From Candidatus Pantoea varia (lineage in GTDB: Bacteria > Pseudomonadota > Gammaproteobacteria > Enterobacterales > Enterobacteriaceae), in NCBI RefSeq assembly GCF_900115075.1, contig NZ_FOVG01000001.1, forward strand, positions 1,364,001 to 1,428,000: DNA of 64,000 nucleotides, in the 5' to 3' direction. The notes below the pieces were generated by a model. The model made no database searches and was not told where the DNA came from. It was given only the letters and a program-made list of their open reading frames with translations. Below, in pieces: positions 39,950 through 52,543 of the stretch. The translations under genes and the position numbers were made by a program. Within the stretch, counting starts at the first letter, position 1. Each line of letters starts with the position of its first letter.

Positions 39950-40444
39950 TTATTCAGCCGGTTCTGCTGGCGGCGCCATTTTGCCCTCGTGCGGGCCTTT
40001 CTCAGTCAGACGCTTTTCAAAGTTCGCGTTGTACTGTTTCTTCTGCTCCGGCGTCAGCACGTTATAGAGCTTGTTCTGGGTTTCCAGCATCTTCAGCGCA
40101 TGCTCTTTCGCATTGGCGGACATCTTCTCTGCCTGCGCTTCTGCTTTGCTCTGGTCGAAGCTGTCAGACGCAATAATGTCGTGAGCCGCACGACGCTCGT
40201 CCAGTGACGGACGTTTCATCTCTTTGTGGCTCTCTTTCATGATGTCGCGCATCTGGGTTTTCTGCGCGTCGGTCAGGTTCAGACCTTTAAACATCATTTC
40301 CATGCCGTGGCGCATTGGCGGTTTGTGCATCGCCTTTTCGCTGCCCGCTGGCGGTGGAGTCAGGTTATCTGCTGCTGCATGGACGGCGCTGGCTGCACCA
40401 AACGCCAGCGAAGAAGCCAGTAAAAGGGAAGTCAGTTTGCGCAT
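39950..40444 (-). CDS. spy: Spy, periplasmic ATP-independent chaperone
   Basis: Spy prevents aggregation and refolds periplasmic proteins under envelope stress. It has 164 residues from the ATG at 40444 (E. coli 161). The signal peptide (LTSLLLASSLAFGAASAVHA) is clear, and two LTxxQ motifs typical of the Spy/CpxP family are present (LTDAQ and LTPEQ). The E. coli end motif NANFEKRLTE is conserved. The longer frame to 40525 would bury the signal peptide and is rejected. Confidence 0.95.
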   Translation of the reverse strand: MRKLTSLLLASSLAFGAASAVHAAADNLTPPPAGSEKAMHKPPMRHGMEMMFKGLNLTDAQKTQMRDIMKESHKEMKRPSLDERRAAHDIIASDSFDQSKAEAQAEKMSANAKEHALKMLETQNKLYNVLTPEQKKQYNANFEKRLTEKGPHEGKMAPPAEPAE

Positions 40445-40644
40445 AATAGTGTCCTTATGATTCATGATAATGACGACAGCACTCTGTCGCGTCTTCGGAA
40501 ACAAGCATACGACGCTGAACGTCAACTACTCAGAGCCTGAGTAAAGCCGTGAAAGCATAAAAGATAAAAAACGGGCAATCATGAAGAGAATAAGAAGAAA
40601 GGCGTGAGGAATTGAAAAAGTTTATGAATTTAAAGCGAATTTGG

Positions 40645-40662
40645 CAGAAATCATGGAGGATT
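40645..40662 (-). promoter_or_regulatory. BaeR-like site upstream of spy
   Basis: The minus strand reads CTCCATGATT at 40658-40649, exactly the centre of the BaeR consensus TTTTTCTCCATDATTGGC; the flanks fit less well. It is about 205 bp before the spy ATG. Confidence 0.45.
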
Positions 40663-40672
40663 GTAATGGTTA

Positions 40673-40719
40673 CGACAGGAAAGCGGAAGGCGATCTCCCG
40701 CTTTTCCTGTCGATTTTTT
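40673..40719 (+). terminator. Strong plus-strand terminator-like hairpin between spy and astE
   Basis: CGACAGGAAAGCGG and CCGCTTTTCCTGTCG pair (one bulged T) and ATTTTTT follows on the plus strand. No annotated plus-strand gene precedes it. On the minus strand, where astE ends, no T-run follows. Confidence 0.65.
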
Positions 40720-40752
40720 AGCGCCGATGGCCTGCGCCGGTGAGATCAGGCA

Positions 40753-41748
40753 TCAGACCGGCAGCGCCTGGGTCTGTTCACCCTCTTCAATCAGCATCAG
40801 TCCGGCACGCAGCCCGGCGGCCACGTTGGGATTGGGGAACAGCACATATTCCCGCGCCTGCTGCACGTAATAGCGCGTGTCACCATCTTCCGCCAGCAAC
40901 GCCCCCTGTGGAAACGCGGTAAAGTTCAGCGTTTCCGGCGACATGTGCAACGTGAAGTGCTCACTCAGTCGGGTGATCTGCTGCGCAACCCGATAGTGAC
41001 GGGGTTTCACCGTCGCCGCAGGCATCGCTTCACCGTAGAGTAATGAAGCCAGTGCCTGCTGCGCCGCGCTGAACTGGCTGAGATCGTTCTCGCCAAACGG
41101 CAGCGCTTTGCCCAGTTCAAGGGTACAGCTGGCCGCACCGAAGTGCTCGCAGCTGAAGTGGGTGAAGGTGCCACCCGGCGCGCGATGGAACACCAGCGCT
41201 TCCAGCCCGGCAGCGGCCAGCCAGTCAAGAAACGCAGGCGGCCAGGGGCGATCGTTATGCGGCATCACGCCGAACTGAGGATGATAAGAGCCGCGAATAG
41301 CGGTATGCATGTCGAGATGCCAGCGCGTCTCATCGCACTCGCCCAGCTGCCAGAAGGTCTCCAGCGCCTGCTCCAGACGCAGCACGCGGCGGGCCTCATC
41401 GCCATCATCAATATGCTGCCAGCGTCCGCCAAAAAGCCGGTTAATGTCATAACGCACAAAACGCTTACCGGCGCGCAGCGCTGAGGGATTGCCCAGAACC
41501 ACCAGCATGCGCTGCTGTAACGGCTTTTCGCCGCGCAGCAGCGGATTAACCAGCTGATTCATGATTTCCACCGGGGCCGTTTCATTGCCATGGATCCCGG
41601 CAGAGAGTACCAGCGCCTGTTTAACCGGCACTGTCGGCTCCATCAACAGTATGCCGTGATACAACCACTGCCAGCGAAGATGCGCCGTTTCACCACTACG
41701 CTTACGCGGCACCTCGCCGGAAAGCGTTTGCTGTAAAAAGTCCTGCAT
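40753..41748 (-). CDS. astE: Succinylglutamate desuccinylase
   Basis: AstE splits N-succinylglutamate to glutamate and succinate, the last step of the arginine succinyltransferase pathway. It has about 331 residues (E. coli 322). Zinc ligands of the M14-like fold are visible: His and Glu in SAGIHGNETAP and His in LDMHTAIRGS; GGTFTHFS and the catalytic Glu in CTLELGKALPFG are intact. AAAGGAGG lies just upstream; the second of two adjacent ATGs (41748) is better spaced and matches the family start. It follows astB closely. Confidence 0.96.
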   Translation of the reverse strand: MQDFLQQTLSGEVPRKRSGETAHLRWQWLYHGILLMEPTVPVKQALVLSAGIHGNETAPVEIMNQLVNPLLRGEKPLQQRMLVVLGNPSALRAGKRFVRYDINRLFGGRWQHIDDGDEARRVLRLEQALETFWQLGECDETRWHLDMHTAIRGSYHPQFGVMPHNDRPWPPAFLDWLAAAGLEALVFHRAPGGTFTHFSCEHFGAASCTLELGKALPFGENDLSQFSAAQQALASLLYGEAMPAATVKPRHYRVAQQITRLSEHFTLHMSPETLNFTAFPQGALLAEDGDTRYYVQQAREYVLFPNPNVAAGLRAGLMLIEEGEQTQALPV

Positions 41749-41797
41749 CATTCCTCCTTTGCGCCCTGAGCAGACGGCAGTCTGTACTGCCCCTGCT

Positions 41798-45616
<3,819 letters not shown>

Positions 45617-45620
<4 letters not shown>

Positions 45621-46837
45621 GATGCGGGCCCTCGTACCAGGCGTTCACATACTTCGGCAAAGCGTGCCATGCCCAGCTTCACTTCCTGCTCACTGATATT
45701 CAGTGCCGGGGCAAAACGCACCACGTTAGCACCGGCAATCAGCACCATCACGCCCATCTCAGCAGCGGCCAGGTTAATCTCTTTGGCTTTACCGGCAAAG
45801 TCGTCGCTCAGCACCGCGCCAATCAGCAGGCCCAGACCGCGCACTTCTTTAAACAGATGCAGGCGCTGATTGATCTCATCCAGTGCCGCAACAATCCACT
45901 CGTGACGCTGCGTGACACCCGCCATCAGTTCAGGCTGATTGATCAGCTCCATCACTTTACCGGCCACGGCACCTGCCAGCGGATTGCCGCCATAGGTGGT
46001 GCCGTGGGTGCCGACGCCCATCACCATCGCCAGATCTTCGCGGGTGAGCATGGCACCAATCGGGAAGCCGCCGCCCAGCGCTTTGGCGCTGGTGAGGACA
46101 TCTGGCGTGACGCCATAATGCATATAGGCGTAAAGCGAGCCGGTGCGGCCAACGCCGCTCTGCACTTCATCGAAAATCAGTACGGCCTGATGCTTATCAC
46201 AGAGTTCGCGCAGTCCGCGCAGGAACGCCGGATCGGCAGGCAGCACGCCGCCCTCACCCTGAATCGGTTCAACAATCACCGCGCAGGTGTGGTCATTAAT
46301 CAGTTCAGCCGCCGCAGCCAGATCGTTGAATGGCGCATGCTGGATTTCTGGCGGCAGCGGTGCAAAATCTTTTGAGTAGGCGGGCTGACCACCGGCTGAC
46401 ACGGTAAACAGGGTGCGACCATGAAACGCATTCCTGAACGCCACGATGCCACTTTTATGCGGGCCGACACGGTCATGTGCCACTTTCCGCGCCAGTTTCA
46501 GCGCCGCTTCGTTCGCTTCCGCGCCGGAGTTACAGAAGAACACCCGGTCAGCGAAGGTGGCGTCAATCAACTGTTTCGCGAGGCGCAGGATCGGTTCGTT
46601 GGTGTAGCCATTACCGGTATGCCATAAACGTGCGGCCTGTTCCTGCAACGCCTGTTGTAACGCCGGATGCGCATGACCCAGCGCATTGACGGCAATGCCA
46701 CCGGCAAAGTCGATATAATCTTTGCCGTTCTGATCCCAGACGGTGGAGCCTTCCGCGCGAACCGGTACAAAGGTCGCAGGTGCATAAACCGGCATCATCC
46801 ATTGATCGAAATCGTGACGTGAAACGTGCAGTGCCAT
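45617..46837 (-). CDS. astC: Succinylornithine transaminase
   Basis: AstC moves the amino group of succinylornithine to 2-oxoglutarate, and can also act on acetylornithine. It has 406 residues, as in E. coli. This class III PLP enzyme shows [15 protein letters not shown], the [11 protein letters not shown] block and the PLP lysine in [13 protein letters not shown]. It is the first gene of astCADBE, with AGGAGAG before its ATG, and a sigma-54 type promoter about 90 bp upstream. Confidence 0.97.
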
Positions 46838-46926
46838 AACCCACTCTCCTGCTTTACTTTACCGGCTGGGTAAAGCTTATGTTTTAAAATTGTTAAAAGA
46901 TGTTGTAATGCAGCCCTACTGTAGAG

Positions 46927-46942
46927 TGCAGTTAACATGCCA
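46927..46942 (-). promoter_or_regulatory. Sigma-54 promoter of the ast operon
   Basis: On the minus strand TGGCATGTTAACTGCA matches the RpoN pattern TGGCACGN4TTGCA, with GG and GC exactly 10 bases apart and two mismatches. Transcription would start near 46915, about 80 bp before astC. The E. coli operon also uses RpoN with NtrC under nitrogen limitation. Confidence 0.8.
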
Positions 46943-47764
46943 GCCAGAGAATTAATGCATAAAATGGTCTTCACAACGGAATATCAATAGGTTACGCGCT
47001 GAAAATATTCACATAATTTGCATATATAGTGAATAATTGTCTGACTGCAGCGGCAAACCCGGGTTTTAAACAGCGGAATTATGCATTCGCGGGATGAAAT
47101 ATCGCTTTTGTGATCGCTGATAAATTATCTCTCCATTATAGCCCCTCTGACGCCCTGTTTTAACGCAGTTTGCCTCACGCTGGTGCAGCGTGGGATCGAT
47201 GAATCTTCCCGGAAGCAGACGCTGACCGGCGAGATTTAACAAAATATTTTCATTCATTGCGGCAGGCGTGCAAATCTGCGCGCCTTAACATGGCTGATTT
47301 ACCGGCAAACCGATCATTATTTAACCAGCACAAGGGCGGATTATTTCTGCCGTGATTATCTGCAACGAAATCTTATTTCTTAAATCATGAACAGATATTA
47401 ATACGCAGGCTAATGGTTAGGGTAAAATCCTTATTTTTTTAATTTTTTAAAATATTATCCATAATTAAATCAGGGATTGCGTTGATTTAAAAATGTACAA
47501 TACAATCCAGGAATCGCGATCTGATAAAATCATAAATTATTGATAATAATCTATTAAAATAGGATTTATTGAAAATGCAATATCAGAAGAAAATCTTATT
47601 ACTTTGCTATTTAATCTTCTTTTACCCGCGCTTATCAGCGTGATGAATAACCACATCACAATTTGTTACTTATATTCCACTTTGTAAATTTATCTTTTTG
47701 TGTCATTTTCTTTTCACCCCGAAAACAGGGGAATAATAATTAATAAATACAGGGTAATAATTAA
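46943..47764. other. Long AT-rich divergent region between astC and the porin gene
   Basis: More than 800 bp without a supported gene. From the left: the RpoN promoter; AT-rich interrupted palindromes around 46998-47036 (TGAAAATATTCA and CATATATAGTGAAT) that could be weak ArgR boxes; an NtrC-like site at 47171-47187; a hairpin CACGCTG/CAGCGTG at the same place; then a very AT-rich tract (about 47410-47760) that holds the porin promoter. Segments such as TTGTTACTTATATTCC near 47661 are loosely OmpR-like. No sRNA could be recognised. Confidence 0.5.
47171..47187. promoter_or_regulatory. NtrC-like enhancer site upstream of the ast promoter
   Basis: TGCCTCACGCTGGTGCA matches TGCACC-N5-GGTGCA at 10 of 12 fixed positions. 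It lies about 230 bp upstream of the RpoN promoter, farther than most NtrC sites but possible for an enhancer. Confidence 0.45.
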
Positions 47765-48838
47765 ATGATGAAGCGCACTTTACTGGCGGCTGTAATGCCG
47801 TTACTGATTGGCCTCTCCTCCACGCAGGCCGCAGAAGTTTATAACAAGGATGGCAACAAGCTGGATCTGGTCGGCAAGATTAACGTGTCACACCTCTTTT
47901 CTGACGACGATAAAAACGATGGTGACACCTCCTCTTATGCCCGCTTTGGTTTCAAAGGCGAGACTAAGATTACTGACCAGCTCACCGGCTACGGTTTCTG
48001 GCAATATCAGTACAGCCTTCACAACTCTGAAGGCAGTGACGCACAGGCCACCAATCGTACCCGTCTGGGCTATGCAGGCCTGAAATTTGGTGAGGCGGGT
48101 TCGCTGGATTATGGCCGTAACTATGGCCTGGTGTATGACGCGCTGAGCTACACCGATATGCTGCCGTTCTTTGGTGGAGACTCCGGTTATACCGACGCCT
48201 TCCTCTCTGGCCGCTCAACCGGCGTGCTGACCTGGCGTAACAGCAATTTCTTTGGTCTGGTCGATGGATTAAACCTGGCCGCGCAGTATCAGGGCAAAAA
48301 CGATCGCAGCAGTAATATTGACGGTGTGCGTCGTTCCAATGGCGATGGTTTCGCCCTCTCCGCCTCTTATGACTTTGACTTCGGCCTGAGCTTCGCGGGT
48401 GCGTTTGCCAGCCTGGATCGCACCACGGCGCAGAATACGGCCGCACGCGGTGAAGGCGAGAAAGCCCAGCACTGGGCGACGTCGGTCAAATATGATGCGA
48501 ACCAGGTTTATCTGGCCGCGATGTACGGTGAAACCCTGAACGCCACACCCATTAGCGGCGGCTTCGCCAACAAAGCGCAGAACGTTGAAGCCGTGGCACA
48601 GTATCAGTTCCTTAACGGCTTCCGTCCGTCGCTGGGTTACGTCTCATCGAAGGGCAAAGAGATTGAAAATATCGGCGATGCCGACATCATTAAATACACC
48701 GCCGTGGGTGCAACTTACTACTTCAACAAGAACATGTCGGTGTACGGTGAATACCGCATCAACCTGCTGAAAGACAATAATCCGCTCGCTCTGGCGACCG
48801 ACGACATCACCGCGCTGGGTCTGATTTACCAGTTCTGA
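47765..48838 (+). CDS. OmpC/OmpF/PhoE-type general porin
   Basis: This trimeric outer-membrane porin has 357 residues. The signal peptide ends at STQAAEVYNKDGNKLDL, the standard start of mature enteric porins after AQA or QAA. Porin hallmarks are the GFKGETKITDQLTGYG strand turns, the arginine strand LGYAGLKFGEAGSLDYGRNYG, the constriction-loop-3 region with DMLPFFGGD, and the C-terminal phenylalanine (LIYQF) used for barrel insertion. Two ATGs are adjacent at the start. The exact orthologue (OmpC, OmpF, OmpN or PhoE) cannot be decided from sequence reading alone. Confidence 0.92.
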   Translation: MMKRTLLAAVMPLLIGLSSTQAAEVYNKDGNKLDLVGKINVSHLFSDDDKNDGDTSSYARFGFKGETKITDQLTGYGFWQYQYSLHNSEGSDAQATNRTRLGYAGLKFGEAGSLDYGRNYGLVYDALSYTDMLPFFGGDSGYTDAFLSGRSTGVLTWRNSNFFGLVDGLNLAAQYQGKNDRSSNIDGVRRSNGDGFALSASYDFDFGLSFAGAFASLDRTTAQNTAARGEGEKAQHWATSVKYDANQVYLAAMYGETLNATPISGGFANKAQNVEAVAQYQFLNGFRPSLGYVSSKGKEIENIGDADIIKYTAVGATYYFNKNMSVYGEYRINLLKDNNPLALATDDITALGLIYQF

Positions 48839-48849
48839 TGAGGCAGCGG

Positions 48850-48870
48850 GCCTGGCATTTCCCGCCAGGC
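48850..48870 (+). terminator. Hairpin after the porin gene
   Basis: GCCTGGC and GCCAGGC pair around ATTTCCC, 11 bp after the stop, without a T-run; possibly a weak or Rho-aided terminator. Confidence 0.45.
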
Positions 48871-48891
48871 TCTGACTGTGTCACACGACGT

Positions 48892-50448
48892 CTAGCCCAG
48901 CGCCCTGACTAAGCTGACGGCCACCGCTTCTTCCTGCATCAACTCTTCTACATTGGCGGACGCCAGCAGCGTGGTTGCCTGCCCGGCGGGTATCGGACGA
49001 CTGAAAAGATAGCCCTGACCGTAATCACAGCCGCGCTTTCTCAGCCATCTCAGCGTGGCGACATCCTCAATGCCCTCTGCCGTAATCACCACATTCAGTC
49101 CCTGACAGAGCGCCAGCAGCGTTTCCACCACTTTTCGCTGCTCCGATCCATTGACGATCCCGGCGATAAACGACTGATCAATTTTGATTTTGGTAATACC
49201 CAGCCCCAGCAACACCGACAGGTTGGAGTAACCGGTGCCGAAATCATCCAGCACCACGCCAATGCCTGACTCTTTCAGCAGACGAATCGCCTCGCGGGCG
49301 TCATCAGAAATAGCCATGACTTTCTCTTCGGTGATTTCAAGCTCCAGCATGACCGGGCCGGCATGCTGCATAATGCGGGACAGACAGGTGGTCAGCGACG
49401 GTCTCAGCAACTGCTCCGGAGTAATATTCAGCGACAGGCAAAGCCCGGCAGGCCATGCCCGTGTGGCACTGACCGCATCCTGCAGCAGCGCCACGGTCAT
49501 GCTGTCCATCAGCCCCAGCCGCTCGACTACCGGCAGAAACTCTGCAGGTGAAACGGTCTGGCCCGACGCGGTGATCCAGCGCGCCAGAATTTCAAAGCCG
49601 GTAATGTTTCCGGTGCGCAGTGAAACCAGCGGCTGCAGGAAAGGAACGATGGCGTGACCGCTGACGGCGGCAACCACCTCCTGCTCCAGCCTTTCCCGCT
49701 GGCGAAAACGCAGCTCCATGTCTGGCGAGAAGCGCGCCAGATGAGAGCTCATATTTTGCTTCGCTTCGAATAGCGCCAGATCCGCCGCCCGCATCACATC
49801 AGCCTGCGCCGTGCAGGCCGAGCTGGCAATACCGGCTGACAGACTCAGGAACGTGTGCGGACCGGTGCGGATGGATGTTGCCTGTTCGCAGAAACGCCTG
49901 GCGGCGTCCAGCGCCTGGTCCGTCTGTGAAGCGTCGGCAACAATGGCAAACTCATCCCCACCCACTCGAAACACCTCACTCCCGCTGCCCGTCGAGGCCA
50001 TCAGCAGACTGGCCAGCGCAATCAACGTGGCATCGCCCTGACGATGACCGTTCAGGTCATTGATACTTTTAAACTCATTAATGTCGAGCAGCGTCAGGGT
50101 ATAGGGCATCCCGCCAGCATCAAGTTGCGCAATATGCTCATTAAAAGAACGGCGGTTCAGGACCCCGGTCAGCGCATCAGTTCCGGCCAGTCTGAGCGCA
50201 TCTTTTTCCGCAACCAGGATTTTGCGGATCAGATTCACGATCAACAGCGACGGAATAAACATCGCCAGAATAGCAAATGAGGAGGAGGTCAGGATAAATC
50301 GCAGTCGCTCGCTGGTTTCAAAACTGGGATCATAGCCCAGGCCCAGCAGGGCACAGATCCGTCCCTCCAGCCCAAATTCCCACAGCGTGGAGAGTAGAAT
50401 GATGGTCGCAATATTCAGCATTGCGAGCCAGAAAAGTTTCAGGCGCAT
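48892..50448 (-). CDS. Membrane-bound GGDEF-EAL protein (c-di-GMP turnover)
   Basis: The 518-residue protein has two N-terminal membrane helices (about 7-22 and 53-75) around a short periplasmic loop, then a GGDEF domain and an EAL domain. GGDEF is intact (RVGGDEFAIV, about 160-169) but lacks an RxxD inhibitory site. In the EAL domain the signature is EILAR instead of EALxR, and the other catalytic residues are present: Asn in SLNITPEQL, Glu in LEITEE, DDFGTGYSN, Lys in IKIDQSF, ITAEGIED and GQGYLFSRP. Both synthesis and hydrolysis of c-di-GMP are therefore possible. It is divergent from a chemoreceptor gene. Confidence 0.9.
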   Translation of the reverse strand: MRLKLFWLAMLNIATIILLSTLWEFGLEGRICALLGLGYDPSFETSERLRFILTSSSFAILAMFIPSLLIVNLIRKILVAEKDALRLAGTDALTGVLNRRSFNEHIAQLDAGGMPYTLTLLDINEFKSINDLNGHRQGDATLIALASLLMASTGSGSEVFRVGGDEFAIVADASQTDQALDAARRFCEQATSIRTGPHTFLSLSAGIASSACTAQADVMRAADLALFEAKQNMSSHLARFSPDMELRFRQRERLEQEVVAAVSGHAIVPFLQPLVSLRTGNITGFEILARWITASGQTVSPAEFLPVVERLGLMDSMTVALLQDAVSATRAWPAGLCLSLNITPEQLLRPSLTTCLSRIMQHAGPVMLELEITEEKVMAISDDAREAIRLLKESGIGVVLDDFGTGYSNLSVLLGLGITKIKIDQSFIAGIVNGSEQRKVVETLLALCQGLNVVITAEGIEDVATLRWLRKRGCDYGQGYLFSRPIPAGQATTLLASANVEELMQEEAVAVSLVRALG

Positions 50449-50998
50449 GCGTTAGTTCCCGGTGATGGCAAGTGTCAGAGTGTTGTTTTAATTGTCAGTA
50501 AAAACCGGGGCGTACTGCTCATAGCCTGTCAGCAAAGCTGCCGACAATAATCACCCCGTGGTATTTCTACTCATAGCATTCGCACGTTCTCTGCCGCCTT
50601 ACGGCAGCAAGGCAGACGATCGGCGGAGCCCCGCTCATGTCGGTTCCGTCATCGATCCTGCTGAGTGTTCTATCGGCAGCGCGGGCAAAATTAACAGGCC
50701 CGTGCAGTTAATTTTGTGCATTTCGGCCGTTCTGGCTGGCTCAGTTGAAGCCATTATCAGGCACAGTGCAGCGCCAAAAGGGTTACGTTCACCAGACGAT
50801 AAAAGCAGAGTAATCAGTTTATTGAAGGAGATTACCGTCCCGTCACTGCCCACCATTTACTGACATTAAACGATGAAAAGGTATGCGGATTTTTATTGCG
50901 CAAAATTAAATAGCAAGCGACTAAGTTAAATGCAACCCTCCAGAATCCTTTTCTCATGCCGATACCGTGGTATTCAATTAACGCTCACGGAAAGAAAG
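50449..50998. other. Divergent region between the GGDEF-EAL gene and the chemoreceptor gene
   Basis: About 550 bp without a supported gene. CTGCCG and CGGCAG form a small hairpin near 50590-50606. CAAAATTAAC (50686-50695) and GTTAATTTTG (50707-50716) make a perfect 10-bp inverted repeat with an 11-base centre. The FliA-type promoter lies at the right end. Confidence 0.55.
50939..50965 (+). promoter_or_regulatory. FliA (sigma-28) type promoter of the chemoreceptor gene
   Basis: GCCGATAC at 50958-50965 matches the FliA -10 GCCGATAA at 7 of 8 bases. The -35 at the right distance (TCCA, 50939-50942, 15 bp spacer) is a weak match to TAAA. A start near 50975 would leave a leader of about 24 bases before the ATG at 50999. 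Confidence 0.6.
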
Positions 50999-52543
50999 AT
51001 GAAAATTTCAACGCGCCTTGGCGCAGGTTTTGGCTTGCTTATTCTGCTGTTGGTTATCTGTGTCGGTACTGCGATTCACGCACTGAATAGCGCCCGCACC
51101 AGTATGGATGAGGTGGTCAATGTCCGGCTGAAGAAGTACCAGACGGTACTGGATATGCGCGGCGGCGTGCGGGACATGGCCATTGCGGTGCGTAACCTTG
51201 CCCTGATGACCGATCCGGTTGCGATGCAGCCAGAATGGGAACGTCTGCAAAAACAGCGGGCGCTTTATATCAGTAACCGCGAAGAACTTTCGCGCATGAT
51301 GCAGGCAGATGGCGGGCAGGATGGAAAGGAGGCGATGAACCGAATCGTGTCCACAGAAGAAGCCGCCCTCTCTACCCTGATGACCGCCGGGAAACTGGGA
51401 CTGGCAAATCGTCAGCAGGAAGTGACCGGCTATCTGTTAACGGTCGCACGCCCTGCTCAGCAGAGTCTGCTGAAGGCGATCAACGATCTGACCGAGCTTG
51501 AGATGCGTAATAGCCGGGATGCCGTTACAGATAACGCCAGTGCCATTACCCGTACCACCTGGATACTGATTATTCTGGCGGCGCTCTCCATACTGGCAGC
51601 GGTCGTTACCTGCGTACTGATTGCGCGGATTATGATGCGTCAGCTGGGTGGCGAACCGGGCCAGGCTCAGGTGCTGGCTGCGGCGATTGCCGCGGGCGAT
51701 CTGACTTCGCCGGTGACGCTACGTCGGGGTGACAGCACCAGCCTGCTCGCTTCGTTAAGCGGCATGCAGACCAATCTGCGCGGGCTGGTGACGCAAATCA
51801 AGGAGGCCTCTGCCTCCGTGGCACTGGCGGCCGATGAGATTTCCCAGGGTAACACCGAGCTTTCATCCCGTACCGAGCAGCAGGCTGCTGCGCTGCAGGA
51901 AACTGCCGCCAGCATGGAGCAGCTCACCGCCACGGTGAAAAGCAACGCGGCGGGCGCACAGCAGACGGCGGGTTCAGCGCGCGAGGCCGCCACTCTGGCC
52001 CAGGCCGGCGAAGCGGATGTTCAGCGCCTGTCGGAAACGATGCATGACATTTCTCTGAGTGCCGTTAAGGTGCGCGATATCACCTCGGTGATCGAAGGCA
52101 TCGCTTTCCAGACCAATATTCTGGCACTCAACGCCGCCGTCGAAGCGGCACGTGCCGGTGAAGATGGCCGCGGCTTTGCCGTGGTTGCGGGCGAAGTCCG
52201 ATCGCTGGCCCAGCGCAGTGCCACCGCAGCACGCGACATCAAACAGCTGATTGAGCAGGCCGTGACCCAGGTCGAAGAAGGTGTGACCGTGGCGGCGGGA
52301 ACGGGTGAGCGCATCCTCAGGATTGTCAGCCGGGTGGGTGAACTGGCCGATGCGATGGACAACCTCTCCCTCTCCTCCGGTGAACAGATGCAGGGCATCT
52401 CTCAGGTCAGCATTGCGGTGAGCCAGATGGATGGCGTCACCCAAAACAACGCCGCGCTGGTGGAAGAGTCCTCTTCTGCGTCACAGTCATTGCTGGGCCA
52501 GGCGCGCGACCTGCGCGGCATGGTTGAAACCTTCACGGTATAA
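50999..52543 (+). CDS. Methyl-accepting chemotaxis protein
   Basis: The 514-residue chemoreceptor has TM1 (GLLILLLVICVGTAIHAL), a periplasmic four-helix ligand domain (about 32-190), TM2 (WILIILAALSILAAVVTCVL), a HAMP domain and a cytoplasmic coiled-coil signalling domain. The hairpin tip (IAFQTNILALNAAVEAARAGEDGRGF cut as FQTNILALNAAVEAARAGE) and EVRSLAQRSA are conserved, so it should couple to CheA/CheW. The C-terminus ends GMVETFTV and lacks the NWETF pentapeptide that tethers CheR and CheB. The ligand is unknown. The start at 50999 fits the FliA promoter; the frame is open further upstream. Confidence 0.93.
   Translation: MKISTRLGAGFGLLILLLVICVGTAIHALNSARTSMDEVVNVRLKKYQTVLDMRGGVRDMAIAVRNLALMTDPVAMQPEWERLQKQRALYISNREELSRMMQADGGQDGKEAMNRIVSTEEAALSTLMTAGKLGLANRQQEVTGYLLTVARPAQQSLLKAINDLTELEMRNSRDAVTDNASAITRTTWILIILAALSILAAVVTCVLIARIMMRQLGGEPGQAQVLAAAIAAGDLTSPVTLRRGDSTSLLASLSGMQTNLRGLVTQIKEASASVALAADEISQGNTELSSRTEQQAAALQETAASMEQLTATVKSNAAGAQQTAGSAREAATLAQAGEADVQRLSETMHDISLSAVKVRDITSVIEGIAFQTNILALNAAVEAARAGEDGRGFAVVAGEVRSLAQRSATAARDIKQLIEQAVTQVEEGVTVAAGTGERILRIVSRVGELADAMDNLSLSSGEQMQGISQVSIAVSQMDGVTQNNAALVEESSSASQSLLGQARDLRGMVETFTV

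Larger units (their letters stand above)
40445..40752. other. spy control region and end of the ast operon
   Basis: This 308-bp stretch holds GTAAAGCCGTGAAAG (40541-40555), loosely like a CpxR direct repeat, and a BaeR-like core further upstream. It also contains a strong plus-strand hairpin with T-run (listed separately) and a 25-codon frame at 40666-40743 with a good ribosome site whose reality is uncertain. Confidence 0.5.

Noticed and set aside
47066..47257. 63-codon minus-strand frame in the astC-porin gap
   Set aside because: No start signal and it covers the NtrC-like site and hairpin; more likely regulatory DNA.
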